A stretch of 53,825 nt of DNA from JAIQFR01 sp041494445 (GCA_041494445.1 JBGQAU010000009.1:1-53825), one strand, 5' to 3'. Positions 41,128-50,695 are shown, counted from the first letter of the stretch. The notes: generated by a model from the sequence alone, not told the origin. Numbers and translations: made by a program.

Positions 41128-42500
41128 TCGTCATGAAGTTCGGCGGGACCTCCGTCGCGGACGCGGCCAGGATCCTCGGGGTCGTCGAGATCGTCCGCCG
41201 TCATCTCGACCGGAGGCCCCTCGTGGTCGTCTCCGCCCTCGCGGGGGTGACGGACCTGCTCGTGCGCGCCGTGGACGCGGCTCGGCGCGGCGACCGCGAG
41301 GCGATCGACCCCGTGCTCGCGGACGTCGAGCGCCGTCATCGCTGGGCGCTGGCCGGCTCGATCGAGGACCCTGGGCGACGGCACGATCTGTCTCTCGAAG
41401 TGGACGCGCTGTTCGAGGATCTTCGTCAGCTCCTCCGTTCGGTGAGGATCCTGGGAGAGGGAACGCCCAGGTCCTCCGACGCGCTCCTGTCGTTCGGCGA
41501 GATCCTCTCCGCCCGCCTGGTCGCCTCGGCGCTCCTGGACCGGGGGCTTCCCGCGCAGTGGGTGGACCCGCGCGAGGTGATGATCACGGACGAGATTCAC
41601 GGCGCCGCGGAGCCCGACGTCGAGGAGGTGGCGCGCCGCTCGGAGGCGCGGCTCGCCCCAATCCTCGCATCGGCAGAGATCCCGGTGACGGGTGGATTCG
41701 TGGGAGCCACGAGGGAGGGCAGGACCACGACGCTCGGCAGGGGGGGATCCGACACCTCCGCCGCGGTCATCGGCTCGGCGATGGGGGCCCTCGAGATCCA
41801 GATCTGGACCGACGTGGACGGCCTCATGACCGCCGATCCCAAGCTGGTGCCCGCGGCGAGGACCCTGGCGCGCGTGTCGTTCGCGGAGGCGGCGGAACTC
41901 GCGTACTACGGCGCGAAAGTGCTTCACCCCGCTTCGATCGCGCCGGCAGTGAGGCGGGCAATCCCCGTCCGAGTCCTGAACTCGCTGGCTCCCGGCGGCG
42001 GCGGGACCCAGATCCTCGCGGAGGGCGACCCGCTGGCGCCGCCGATCGTCTCGGTGGCGAGCCGGGGCGGGGTCCGGAGCGTGAGGATCGCGTCGGGGCG
42101 GATGCGTCTCGATCCGAGCTTCCTCCCCGCGGTGCTCGCCGAGTTTCATCGAGCGCGCGTCGTGCCGGACCTCGTGGTGGTCTCGGAGGTGGCGACGAGC
42201 GTCATCGTCCCGGCGGAGGCGCCGCTCGGCGGGGTGCGCAGGGCTCTCTCGGGGATCGCCGAGGTCGAGGACGCTCCGGGCCGCGCCCTCGTCTGCGTGG
42301 TGGGGTCGGGCCTGGCCCGGGACGGTCGAATCCGGAGAAAGGTCCTGGCGGCCCTGGCCGAAATCGAACCGGAGATCGTGTCGCTCGGAGGGTCGGGGAC
42401 GAGCGTGACGGCGGTGGTTCCCGAGGATCGGCTGGCGCAAGCGGTCCGCGGCCTCCATCACCGGTTCTTCGAGGAGGGTGGCGGGGAGGTGCGATCGTGA
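41124..42500 (+). CDS. lysC: Aspartate kinase with C-terminal ACT domains
   Basis: The 458-residue kinase phosphorylates aspartate, the first step to lysine, methionine and threonine. N-terminal MKFGGTSVADAARI, central TGGFVGATREGRTTTLGRGGSDTSA (split here at the glycine-rich loop), TDVDGLMTADPKL, and AELAYYGAKVLHPASI are present. The last 150 residues contain two ACT units, including TSVIVPAEAPLGGVRRAL and SLGGSGTSVTAVVP, which normally bind the feedback amino acid. It overlaps asd at the start (ATGA) and dapB at the end (GTGA). The ThrA/LysC-III-like length suggests a monofunctional enzyme. Confidence 0.95.
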   Translation: MIVMKFGGTSVADAARILGVVEIVRRHLDRRPLVVVSALAGVTDLLVRAVDAARRGDREAIDPVLADVERRHRWALAGSIEDPGRRHDLSLEVDALFEDLRQLLRSVRILGEGTPRSSDALLSFGEILSARLVASALLDRGLPAQWVDPREVMITDEIHGAAEPDVEEVARRSEARLAPILASAEIPVTGGFVGATREGRTTTLGRGGSDTSAAVIGSAMGALEIQIWTDVDGLMTADPKLVPAARTLARVSFAEAAELAYYGAKVLHPASIAPAVRRAIPVRVLNSLAPGGGGTQILAEGDPLAPPIVSVASRGGVRSVRIASGRMRLDPSFLPAVLAEFHRARVVPDLVVVSEVATSVIVPAEAPLGGVRRALSGIAEVEDAPGRALVCVVGSGLARDGRIRRKVLAALAEIEPEIVSLGGSGTSVTAVVPEDRLAQAVRGLHHRFFEEGGGEVRS

Positions 42501-43261
42501 GGGTCGCGATCGTCGGCTACGGAAAGATGGGACGCGAGGTCGAGGCCGCGGCGGTCGCGAGGGGGCACGCCGTGGTGCAGCGGATCGACGTCGCCGGGGG
42601 CGGCCGCGGCGTGAGGCGGCGCCTCGACGCCGCGGCGGTCCGGCGAGCCGACGTCGCATTCGAGTTCACCGCCCCCGCGGCTGCCGAGGCGAACGTCGTC
42701 GCCCTCCTCGAGGCCGGGGTCGCGGTCGTGTGCGGCACGACGGGGTGGAGCCTTTCGAGCCCCGCGGTGGCTGCGGCGTCCCGGCGAGCGGGTAAAGGTG
42801 CGGTGATCGCGCCGAACTTCTCCGTCGGGATGGCGCTGTTCGCGCAGGTGGTATCGGAGGCCGCGAGCCGCTTCCTCGCGGCGGGCGATTACGATCCCTT
42901 CGTCCTCGAAGCGCACCACCGCGCGAAGAAGGACGCGCCGAGCGGGACGGCGCTAAGGCTCGCGGCCAGCGTGGCCGCGGCCGCGCCGGCGAGAGCGGAG
43001 GTGGTTGCCGGGCTCCCAACCGGTCCCGTTCGACCCGGCGCGGTCCACGTGGCGAGCGTGCGTGCCGGGCTCGAGCCGGGAACGCACACGGTGGGATTCG
43101 ACGGCCTCCACGACGTGATCACGCTGTGCCACCGCGCGCGCGACCGTGGAGGACTTGCCCTCGGCGCGGTGCTCGCCGCGGAGTGGGTGGCGGGGCGACG
43201 GGGGGTCCACGGTTTCGAGAGCGTGGTCGCGGAGTGGATTCGCGGGGGAGGAAGGAAATGA
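42497..43261 (+). CDS. dapB: 4-hydroxy-tetrahydrodipicolinate reductase
   Basis: The 254-residue reductase has an N-terminal VAIVGYGKMGREVEAAA nucleotide fold, VVCGTTGWSLSS (the conserved GTTG loop), APNFSVGMALFAQVV, and EAHHRAKKDAPSGTALRLA, the family's catalytic His/Lys block. It is short because the usual insertion in the N-terminal half is missing, as in the shorter DapB group. The start is GTG, overlapping lysC (GTGA), and the stop overlaps dapA (ATGA). Confidence 0.92.
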   Translation: MRVAIVGYGKMGREVEAAAVARGHAVVQRIDVAGGGRGVRRRLDAAAVRRADVAFEFTAPAAAEANVVALLEAGVAVVCGTTGWSLSSPAVAAASRRAGKGAVIAPNFSVGMALFAQVVSEAASRFLAAGDYDPFVLEAHHRAKKDAPSGTALRLAASVAAAAPARAEVVAGLPTGPVRPGAVHVASVRAGLEPGTHTVGFDGLHDVITLCHRARDRGGLALGAVLAAEWVAGRRGVHGFESVVAEWIRGGGRK

Positions 43262-44169
43262 CCGCACGTTCCGGTTCCCCGAGACTTCGTGGAGCCCTCA
43301 CCGCGCTCGTGACCCCCTTCCGCGAGGATGGCGGGGTCGACCTGGAGGGGTTCAAGGCCCTGGTTCGCTGGCAGGTGGAGAGCGGGATCGACGGCCTCGT
43401 TCCGTGCGGAACGACGGGTGAGGGGGCGACGCTCCTCCCCGAGGAGCAAGAAAGGGTGGTGGCGGCCGCGGTGGAGGCGGCGGCAGGGCGGGTCCCCGTG
43501 GTGGCGGGCTGTGGAACCAACGACACGACGCGCACGCTCGATCTCGCCCGCCGTGCCGTCGCGGCCGGGGCCGATGCCCTTCTGGTCGTGACGCCGTACT
43601 ACAACAAGCCGAACCGATCAGGGATGGTCGCACATTACAGGGCCATATGCGAGGCGGTGGACCGTCCGGTGATCGTCTACAACGTTCCCGGGAGGACCGG
43701 GCAGGACCTCGGCGCCGACCTCATCCTGGCGCTGGCGGCGATTCCCGGCATCGCGGGGGTCAAGGAGGCGTCGGGGAGCCTGGAGCAGATCGCGTCCGTC
43801 CTCGACGGCCGGCCGCCGGGATTCGCGGTGTTCTCGGGCGATGACGCGCTGGCGCTGCCGGCCTTGGCGCTGGGAGCGGACGGCCTGATCTCGGTGGTCT
43901 CGAACGAGGCGCCCGCCGAGACCGCGGCAATGATCGGTGCCGCGCTCGCGGGAGACTTCGGCGAAGCGCGCACGATGCATTACCGGCTCCTTCCGCTCAT
44001 GCGCGCGAACTTCATCGAGACGAGCCCCGTGCCGGTGAAGACGGCGCTGGCGCTCCTCGGCCGCTGCGGCGCCAAGGTCCGGCCCCCTCTAGGACCGGCG
44101 GAGCCTTCCACCCGGGAGGCCGTGCGCGCGGCGTTGCAGAAGGCTGGGATCGCGGGGGCGCGGCCTTGA
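43258..44169 (+). CDS. dapA: 4-hydroxy-tetrahydrodipicolinate synthase
   Basis: This 303-residue TIM-barrel aldolase condenses pyruvate with aspartate semialdehyde. Visible are LVPCGTTGEGATLLPEE (substrate loop), the Tyr in VTPYYNKPNRSGMV, IVYNVPGRTGQDL and the Schiff-base Lys of IAGVKEASGSLEQIA. The C-terminal part (SPVPVKTALALLGR) is the usual family end. It overlaps dapB at the start and dapD at the end, so expression should be coupled. Confidence 0.95.
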   Translation: MTARSGSPRLRGALTALVTPFREDGGVDLEGFKALVRWQVESGIDGLVPCGTTGEGATLLPEEQERVVAAAVEAAAGRVPVVAGCGTNDTTRTLDLARRAVAAGADALLVVTPYYNKPNRSGMVAHYRAICEAVDRPVIVYNVPGRTGQDLGADLILALAAIPGIAGVKEASGSLEQIASVLDGRPPGFAVFSGDDALALPALALGADGLISVVSNEAPAETAAMIGAALAGDFGEARTMHYRLLPLMRANFIETSPVPVKTALALLGRCGAKVRPPLGPAEPSTREAVRAALQKAGIAGARP

Positions 44170-45002
44170 GGCCGGACGATCTCCGCGCCGCCGTGGAGGC
44201 GCTCGCGGGGCTTCCCGAGCCGCCGCCGGACGAGGTCCGTTCCGTGGTGGAAGCGCTCCTCGCCGCGCTGGAATCGGGAAGGGTGCGGGCCGCCGAGCCC
44301 GAAGGCGGGACGTGGCGAGCGAACGCGTGGGTGAAGCGCGGGATCGTGCTCGCGTTCCGCGCGGGGTTGAACGCCGATGTCGCGGTCGGGCCGGTCTTCC
44401 GCTTTCGGGACCGCGAGTGGCTCCTTCCGGTCGGATCGCCTCCGCCGCCCGGCGTACGGATCGTTCCGGGGGGGACCGTCATTCGCCGGGGCGCGCACCT
44501 GGCGGAGGGCGTGGTGGTGATGCCGCCCGCCTACGTGAATGTCGGGGCATGGATCGGGGAGCGATCCATGATCGACAGCCACGCTCTGGTCGGCTCGTGC
44601 GCACAGGTCGGGCGGGACGTGCACCTCTCCGCGGCGTCGCAGATCGGCGGGGTACTCGAGCCGGTGGGGGCGCTTCCCGTGATCGTCGAGGACGGCGTGT
44701 TCGTCGGGGGCGGTTGCGGAATCTACGAGGGGACGCGCGTTCGCTCCCGCGCGGTCCTGGCGGCAGGGGTGATCCTTGCCCGATCGGTTCCCCTGTTCGA
44801 CCTCGTGCGCGGGACCGTCCTGAGGGCCGGTCCCGGCCGGCCCCTCGAGGTGCCCGAAGGTGCGGTGGTGGTGCCCGGGGCGCGACCGGCCGCCGGCGAG
44901 TATGCCGCCCGCCTCGGACTCCACCTTCAGGCGCCCATCGTCGTGAAATACCGGGACGACGCGACGGACGCCGCGTCCGCTCTCGAGGAGGCTCTGCGAT
45001 GA
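44166..45002 (+). CDS. dapD: Tetrahydrodipicolinate N-succinyltransferase
   Basis: The 278-residue acyltransferase has a left-handed beta-helix made of hexapeptide repeats (GVVVMPPAYVNVGAWIGER, SMIDSHALVGSCAQVGRDVH, LSAASQIGGVLEPVG). An N-terminal helical domain contains TWRANAWVKRGIVLAFR, the family's W.vn.wvk block. The start is TTG, overlapping the dapA stop (TTGA). Its presence selects the succinylase branch of lysine synthesis, not the DapL or dehydrogenase branches. The C-terminal PIVVKYRDDATDAAS tail is typical. Confidence 0.92.
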   Translation: MRPDDLRAAVEALAGLPEPPPDEVRSVVEALLAALESGRVRAAEPEGGTWRANAWVKRGIVLAFRAGLNADVAVGPVFRFRDREWLLPVGSPPPPGVRIVPGGTVIRRGAHLAEGVVVMPPAYVNVGAWIGERSMIDSHALVGSCAQVGRDVHLSAASQIGGVLEPVGALPVIVEDGVFVGGGCGIYEGTRVRSRAVLAAGVILARSVPLFDLVRGTVLRAGPGRPLEVPEGAVVVPGARPAAGEYAARLGLHLQAPIVVKYRDDATDAASALEEALR

Positions 45003-46135
45003 CGTTGCGCGCCGCGCGCCGCATGGACGGCGTCGACCGTACCCTCATCCGCCGGATCTTCGACTCCGCCCCGGCCGGGGCGATCAACCGGGGCCTCGGG
45101 CAGCCGGACCTGCCGACCCCGCCGCGGATCTCGGCGGCCGGGGCCGCCGGCATCGCCGCAGGGCGCACCGCGTACACCTCGACGGGAGGCGACCCGGCCC
45201 TTCGCGCGGCGATCGCCCGCCGCTACGAGCCGTTCGCATCGAGCGCGGACAACGTCGTGGTGACCGTGGGCTCGCAGGAAGCGCTCTTCGCCGCCTTGCT
45301 CACGCTCTGCGACCCGGGCGACGAGGTGCTCTATCCCGACCCGGGCTACCCGGCCTATCCGGTGGCGGCGCGCCTCGTCGGCGCGGTCCCTATCGCCTAC
45401 CCCTTGTACGCCGCTCGGGGGTTCCGGCTGGATCCCGCCGATGTCGCGTCCAGGCTGGGGGAGCGATCGCGCCTGGTGATCGTGTGTTCCCCATCGAACC
45501 CCACCGGCGCGGTGGAGCGGGAAGACGACCTTAAGCGGCTCGCGGATCTGTTGCAGCGGAGGGGAGTGGCCTGGCTGTCCGACGAGATCTACTCCGGATT
45601 CGCGTACGACGGTCCGGTGCCGTCGCTGTCCTCGTTCTCTCGCGAAGGGGGGATCGTCGTCTCGGGGCTCTCGAAGGACCTGAGCATGACGGGCTGGCGC
45701 ATCGGCTGGGCGGTCGGACCCGCCGCGATCCTGGCCCGGATCGTCGCCACCCACCAGTACCTCGTCACGTGCGCCTCCAGCGTCTCCCAGTGCGCGGCGA
45801 TCGCCGCGCTCTCGCCCGAGGCCGAGGCGGAGCGGGCGGCCTACCTCGAGATCTTCCGCTGCCGCAGGGCGCTCATGGCGGAGGAGCTGGCGCGAATCCC
45901 TCGGATCCGCTTCGAACCGCCGCAAGGGGCGTTCTACTTCTTCGTCGACTTCTCGGCCTATGGACCGGCCATCGAGCTGTGCCGCCGCGTCCTGGATCGC
46001 CGGAAGGTCATCACCATTCCGGGCGAGGCGTTCGGGCGCGAAGCCCCGGGCTACGTGCGCCTGTCGTTCGCCGCGACGGACGACGAGATCGTCCGCGGAA
46101 TTCGCGCCATCGCGGAGGAGCTGCGCGAGGGCTGA
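44999..46135 (+). CDS. Class I/II PLP aminotransferase, likely succinyl-diaminopimelate aminotransferase
   Basis: This 378-residue fold-type I aminotransferase has RGLGQPDLPTPPRISAA, YTSTGGDPALRAAIA, VTVGSQEALFAALLTLCDPG, VCSPSNPTGAVE and the PLP Lys of VSGLSKDLSMTGWRIGWAVG, ending with the C-terminal Arg region PGYVRLSFAATDDEIV. The ATG overlaps the dapD stop (ATGA). Operon position after dapD makes DapC activity the best guess; the general family also holds aspartate and LL-DAP aminotransferases. The later genes dapE, dapF and lysA are not in the window. Confidence 0.88.
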   Translation: MTLRAARRMDGVDRTLIRRIFDSAPAGAINRGLGQPDLPTPPRISAAGAAGIAAGRTAYTSTGGDPALRAAIARRYEPFASSADNVVVTVGSQEALFAALLTLCDPGDEVLYPDPGYPAYPVAARLVGAVPIAYPLYAARGFRLDPADVASRLGERSRLVIVCSPSNPTGAVEREDDLKRLADLLQRRGVAWLSDEIYSGFAYDGPVPSLSSFSREGGIVVSGLSKDLSMTGWRIGWAVGPAAILARIVATHQYLVTCASSVSQCAAIAALSPEAEAERAAYLEIFRCRRALMAEELARIPRIRFEPPQGAFYFFVDFSAYGPAIELCRRVLDRRKVITIPGEAFGREAPGYVRLSFAATDDEIVRGIRAIAEELREG

Positions 46136-46172
46136 CGTCGGAGCCGCTTTCGAGGCAGGGGAGGAGTGGGGG

Positions 46173-47036
46173 TCAGTGCGGCGCGGGGCTCGCGGAATCC
46201 GCCGCCCGCTGCGCCTCGAGGACCTTCTCGAGCCGGGCGGCGGCCGCGTCCACGGCCTTGGCCGTCCCCGGATCGTCGGCGGCGTGCGCGGTAGTGTACT
46301 CGTAGAGGGACGAGAGATCGTCCACGGTGACGACCGGCAACAGCGCGCGGACGGCGTCGAGACGGATCTCCTTGCTGTTCGAGCCGCTCGCGGACTTCAG
46401 CACGGCGCGACCGGGCGCGCCGAGCCGGGCCAGCGCTACCGCGGCCTTCGCGCGCACCCCCGTCTTCCCCTCGTGCAGGATCCGCTCGAGGAAGAAGCGG
46501 CCCCGCGGGTCGCCCAGCGCGCCGAGAGCGTCGACCGCGACAGGCAGGATCTCCGGGTCTTCCAACGCCGCGTCGATGATCGTGAGAATGGGGCCGGGCT
46601 GCATGAAGCGAGCGACCTCGGGGATGGCGATGAGCCGTGCCTCGCGCGTTCCGAACCAGATCGCGTCGTCGAGGGCCGGCAGGTACTCCGGAGGAATCCC
46701 TGATGTGAGATGCCGGAACTCGAGGAGGAGCGTTTTCACCACCTCCGCCTGGTCCGCCGGCCTGACGGTGCGCAGCGCCTTCCACAGGGCCGCCATCCCG
46801 CCCTGTCCGAAATCCTCGAGCTCCTCCCTGGCCTTCGCGCGGACCCTTGGGTCGCCGCCGTCGGGGGGCCAGGCGAGCGCGGCGAGGGCCGTCGCCTGGG
46901 CGGGAACGTTCTGGGCCTTCGCCATCGCCTCCGCGACGACACGGTCCGGGTCGGCGACTTCCTTCGCGGCGTGCGGTGCCGCGCCGACGAGGACGATCGC
47001 GAAAGCGGCGACCGCGAAAGCGAGACGTCTCGACAA
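46173..47036 (-). CDS. Secreted HEAT-repeat protein
   Basis: The 287-residue protein has a signal peptide (about 1-26, AFAVAAFAIVLVGAAPHAA) and helical HEAT/armadillo-like repeats in the mature part (for example PEILPVAVDALGALGDPRGR and TGVRAKAAVALARLGAPG). Such repeats bind other proteins. The start is TTG at 47036. It converges with the lysine operon, with 37 bases between the stops. Partner unknown. Confidence 0.75.
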   Translation of the reverse strand: MSRRLAFAVAAFAIVLVGAAPHAAKEVADPDRVVAEAMAKAQNVPAQATALAALAWPPDGGDPRVRAKAREELEDFGQGGMAALWKALRTVRPADQAEVVKTLLLEFRHLTSGIPPEYLPALDDAIWFGTREARLIAIPEVARFMQPGPILTIIDAALEDPEILPVAVDALGALGDPRGRFFLERILHEGKTGVRAKAAVALARLGAPGRAVLKSASGSNSKEIRLDAVRALLPVVTVDDLSSLYEYTTAHAADDPGTAKAVDAAAARLEKVLEAQRAADSASPAPH

Positions 47037-47153
47037 CTCCGGAACTCCTCATGGAGAGCCCGCGGCGAGCGGGCCGGGACCCAAGTATACCGTCGTGTGG
47101 GAGCCGGGGCCAGGAGCGCGCCGGCAAGGCGGTCGACGGGGGGGAGGGGCCCG

Positions 47154-48251
47154 CTAGCTCCGCCGTAGGCGGGAAGGAACGGCGCCGGGCTCCATGGGGC
47201 CCTCGCTCGAGGAATCGCGGAGGGAGGCGAGGACCTCCGAGGCGATTCGATCGAAAGTCGCGGTCTGGGGTGACGACGGGTCCGCGGCGACGATGGGAGT
47301 CCCGCGGTCGCCGGCGTCCCGGACCGCGGGGTCGAGCGGAATCTCTCCGAGGAACGGTACGTCGAGACGTTTCGCTTCGGCGCGGCCGCCGCCGTGGCCG
47401 AACACGTCCGTGCGGCCGCCGCAATGCGGGCAGACGAAGTAACTCATGTTCTCGATGATCCCCACCACGGGTACTCCCACCTTGCGGAACATCGCGACGC
47501 CCTTGGTCGCGTCGGCGAGAGCGACGTCCTGCGGCGTCGTCACGATGACCGCCCCGGCGAGGCGGACCTTCTGCGAGAGCGTGAGCTGCGCGTCGCCCGT
47601 GCCCGGTGGCATGTCCACCACCAGGACGTCGAGCTTCCCCCAGGCGACGTCGCGGAGGAGTTGCTCGACCGCTTTCATCACCATGGGGCCGCGCCAGATG
47701 ACCGCGGTGTCGGGCGGGACGAGGAATCCGAGGGACATGAAACGGACTCCGTGCCGTTCGAACGGGACGACCCGCCGCTCCCCGTCCAGCCCCGGCTGCT
47801 CCTTGACTCCCATCATCAGGGGAATCGACGGTCCATAAATGTCGGCGTCCATGAGGCCGACGGCCGCGCCGCCGCGGGCGAGCGCCACCGCGAGGTTGAC
47901 GGCGACGGTGGACTTCCCGACCCCGCCCTTGCCGGAGGCTACCGCAACCACGCTTCGCACCTGGGGAAGCAGCGGCGCCTCGGCGCCGGCCGGGAAGGGG
48001 GCCTGGGCCGGCGACGCGAGGGTTGCTTCGACGCCGGTCACTCCCGGAACCGCCAGGACCGCAGCCCTTGCTTCCTGCTCGATCCGCAGCGCGACCTCCG
48101 GGCGGGCGTTCGCGACCTCGAGCCGAAAGGCCACCTGGCTGTCACGGACCGTGAGGTCGCGCACGAGCCCGAAAGAGACGATGTCGCGTGTAAAGCCCGG
48201 GTACTTGACGCCCTTCAAGGCGGCCAGCACCTCCCCATCGGCGATCTTCAT
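47154..48251 (-). CDS. apbC: Mrp/ApbC family iron-sulfur carrier ATPase
   Basis: The 365-residue protein has an N-terminal DUF59/MIP18-like domain (residues 1-85, ALKGVKYPGFTRDIVSFG) and a ParA-type P-loop ATPase with ASGKGGVGKSTVAVNLA (105-121), DADIYGPSIPLMMG, VDMPPGTGDAQLTLSQ and the C-terminal CPHC of NMSYFVCPHCGGRTDVF. That CxxC is the site of a bridging 4Fe-4S cluster in the family. It would deliver iron-sulfur clusters in the cytoplasm. Confidence 0.94.
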   Translation of the reverse strand: MKIADGEVLAALKGVKYPGFTRDIVSFGLVRDLTVRDSQVAFRLEVANARPEVALRIEQEARAAVLAVPGVTGVEATLASPAQAPFPAGAEAPLLPQVRSVVAVASGKGGVGKSTVAVNLAVALARGGAAVGLMDADIYGPSIPLMMGVKEQPGLDGERRVVPFERHGVRFMSLGFLVPPDTAVIWRGPMVMKAVEQLLRDVAWGKLDVLVVDMPPGTGDAQLTLSQKVRLAGAVIVTTPQDVALADATKGVAMFRKVGVPVVGIIENMSYFVCPHCGGRTDVFGHGGGRAEAKRLDVPFLGEIPLDPAVRDAGDRGTPIVAADPSSPQTATFDRIASEVLASLRDSSSEGPMEPGAVPSRLRRS

Positions 48252-48449
48252 GGAGCACGTCCCTTTCCATCCGCCCCACGAAAGGGAGCGCGGGCGCTCA
48301 GGCGTCCCGGCGGAGGGGCCATTCGGGATCGGAGAGGGCGTTCCCGGGATCGGTCGCGTTGATCGCCGGCGTGACCACCGCCGCGGCTCCCGCGACGACG
48401 GCCCTTTTCGCGCGCCCGCGGAAACGCCGGTCGCCTTCCAACGCTCGTC

Positions 48450-49664
48450 TCAGAACTTGTACGATACCCCGAGGTAGAATCCCTGGTAAGTCACGTCGCG
48501 GTCGGTGCGGGTGACGTCCGCTACCTTCACCGCCATCGTTTGGGTGCTCGGAACGTACGTCGCCGTGACCTGATTCGGCCGAATGTCCGCGCCCACGCCG
48601 GTGTAGCGGGCATTCCTGAATCCGGTGAACACCTCCAGACCGCGCCACGCCTTCCAGCGAATGCCGAGATAGGTCTCCAGGACCTGGCCGCTGGCCGTGT
48701 CATCGGACGTGACGCTGACCGGGACGTCGAACTGGCGGATCGACACGATCAGCGGTCTCCCCTGGGCGTCCGTCTCCTCGAACTCGCTGAAGGGCGGAGA
48801 GAGGATGTGGTCGATTCCCGTGTTCTCCGTCATGAGGGCATAGAAGTGGGTCATCGACGTGGACTGGGTCCGAACTTTGCCCTGGAGTACCGCCAACGAG
48901 AGCCCGGTCTCGATGTAGAGTCGTCGATTCAGCGAGAACGTCAATTCGGCGCCCGCCTCCGCGCCGCCGCCGTTGAATTGCGACACGACGTAAGCGTCGT
49001 CGACGCGCGGGGCGAGGGGGTTCGGAGTGGTGGCGTCCACCGGGAAAGGCGGGATCGGCGTTCCCTGATACACCGGGAAGATCGGGTAGTACTTGCCGTA
49101 CAGGGAACGGTCGTGCTCGACCCGCCGGTATCCGACGAACCAGCGCACGGTGACCCGCGCCGATTGATGCCCGATCCGGTAGAAATCGAGCCGCAAGTCG
49201 CGGAGCCGAGTGTCGGTGTTCGCGAGGAAGCCGTCGGCGGTGCCGTCGTCGAAGACCCCCGCGAAAAGCGGGTGGACCGGGGTCTCCCCGTAAACGAAAT
49301 CTCCGGGGGAGTAACGCGCGAGTAGGCCCTTTTGGACGTGGGAGTACCACGTGAGAATGAACTCGCCGATATTCCCGCGGATGAGGTACCCCGCGCGGTA
49401 ACGGACCCGGCTCTCCGTCCCCACGGGCATGTGGAGGATCCTCGTCCCCCACGCGTTCTTCGGGTCGCTCTCGGTCGCGGGAGCGTACCCCAGCCCGTCG
49501 GGCTCGGCGATCCAGTCGCTGGCCTCGATGAAGAGGCGAGCGAGCCTCCCCTCGGGCTGCTCCGGCTCGGCCGCCGCGGGGGGCTTGGCTTCCTCGGCCC
49601 GGGAACCGCCCGAAAGGACGGCCGCAAACAGCACCGGCGCGATCCACCGCAAGTACGCTTTCAT
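48450..49664 (-). CDS. Outer-membrane beta-barrel-like protein
   Basis: The 404-residue protein has a signal peptide (about 1-24, LRWIAPVLFAAVLSGGSRA) and many alternating amphipathic strands with aromatic ends, ending with YLGVSYKF, a terminal Phe typical of Gram-negative outer-membrane barrels. No known porin family is recognised. Start at 49664 because AAGGTGA precedes this ATG by 5-6 bases; GTGs at 49682 and 49673 are in frame. The lipoprotein gene ends 54 bases upstream, so the two probably form an operon. Confidence 0.75.
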   Translation of the reverse strand: MKAYLRWIAPVLFAAVLSGGSRAEEAKPPAAAEPEQPEGRLARLFIEASDWIAEPDGLGYAPATESDPKNAWGTRILHMPVGTESRVRYRAGYLIRGNIGEFILTWYSHVQKGLLARYSPGDFVYGETPVHPLFAGVFDDGTADGFLANTDTRLRDLRLDFYRIGHQSARVTVRWFVGYRRVEHDRSLYGKYYPIFPVYQGTPIPPFPVDATTPNPLAPRVDDAYVVSQFNGGGAEAGAELTFSLNRRLYIETGLSLAVLQGKVRTQSTSMTHFYALMTENTGIDHILSPPFSEFEETDAQGRPLIVSIRQFDVPVSVTSDDTASGQVLETYLGIRWKAWRGLEVFTGFRNARYTGVGADIRPNQVTATYVPSTQTMAVKVADVTRTDRDVTYQGFYLGVSYKF

Positions 49665-49718
49665 TCGCTTCACCTTAGCCACGATGTGGGACGAAATCCA
49701 CCCTGGAACGGAGAGGCC

Positions 49719-50564
49719 CTAGCGCGCCGTGAACGAGTAGGAAATCCCTTCCGACGGCTGCGCCGAACTCGAGCGTCCGACGAGGGTGACGTTCTTTCCC
49801 GCCAGGGAGGCCCGGCTTCCGAAGGACGGCGTTGTCGTGCCGATAAACAGCGCAGAGGCGCCAGGGTTCGGGTCCGACCGGGCTTTCACGGTGATGACGT
49901 CGCCGGCGTTGACCTGGACGCCAAAGGTGGACGGGCTCCCCGCCACGGCGGGGTCGCCGAGATTCCGCGCGCTCGACGTGCCGCCGATCGGACAAACGCT
50001 CCCGTAGCTCGTCGCAGTCCCGGACGCGATCTTGAGGGTCTCGATGAAGTCCCGGCTCGCGGTGGAGATGCGGCGCCCGTTCTTGAGGGAGAGGTACACG
50101 GCGGGATTCGCGCCCGGGACGGACAACTCCTGGTTCCAGTCGACCGCATGCTTCGAAGGCGTCTCGGGACTGGAGTCGTCGTACGCGGTGAGGCTCGCGT
50201 AATTGCTTCGATACGAGTCGGCCGTCAGACGCTCGACGTTCGCCGTGCCGGCAGGAATCCGCTCGATCTCCACGGCGAAGCGGAACGGGTACTTCGCGTC
50301 CTGCCGCGTCTGCTGCGCCGAACTGGCCGAGACATCGCACCACAATCCCAGATCCTGAACGGTCTGGACCGACGTCCCGTCCGAGGCGCTCGTTACGGTC
50401 ACCAGTTGGGTGTCCCAGACCTCGTAGAGGGACACCGTCGTCGCGACCGACAGGAACTCTATCTGGGCATCCTGCGCCGGCGCCAGGGTGGGCTGCGTGG
50501 TCTTGCAGCCGCTCGCGGCGGCGACCATCAGGATCAGTGCGGGAGCCAGAGATCTTCGTACCAT
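49719..50564 (-). CDS. Lipoprotein of unknown function
   Basis: The 281-residue protein has a lipobox: LILMVAAASGCKTTQPT (Cys20), so it is lipidated and anchored to a membrane. The mature domain is beta-rich with strands such as AGDVITVKARSDPNPGASA and GKNVTLVGRSSS, and two further Cys (LWCDVSA, VCPIGG) could form a disulfide. I recognise no family. GGAGGTCCGG precedes the ATG at 50564. It lies upstream of the barrel-like gene. Confidence 0.75.
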   Translation of the reverse strand: MVRRSLAPALILMVAAASGCKTTQPTLAPAQDAQIEFLSVATTVSLYEVWDTQLVTVTSASDGTSVQTVQDLGLWCDVSASSAQQTRQDAKYPFRFAVEIERIPAGTANVERLTADSYRSNYASLTAYDDSSPETPSKHAVDWNQELSVPGANPAVYLSLKNGRRISTASRDFIETLKIASGTATSYGSVCPIGGTSSARNLGDPAVAGSPSTFGVQVNAGDVITVKARSDPNPGASALFIGTTTPSFGSRASLAGKNVTLVGRSSSAQPSEGISYSFTAR

Positions 50565-50686
50565 CCGGACCTCCGTGAAAATCGAGGAGAGAAGCTACCG
50601 CGACAGGCACGGAGGAGTCAAGCGGTCCCTTCCCGCGCTTTCCACAGGTTGCGGTGAATCTTCCGCAGCCGCCTGCCGGACGGGGA

Positions 50687-50695
50687 TGTTAGAAT
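50687..50695 (+). promoter_or_regulatory. Extended -10 before the PmtA-like methyltransferase
   Basis: TGTTAGAAT is a TGnTANAAT extended -10 element, 42 bases before the ATG at 50738. Confidence 0.5.
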
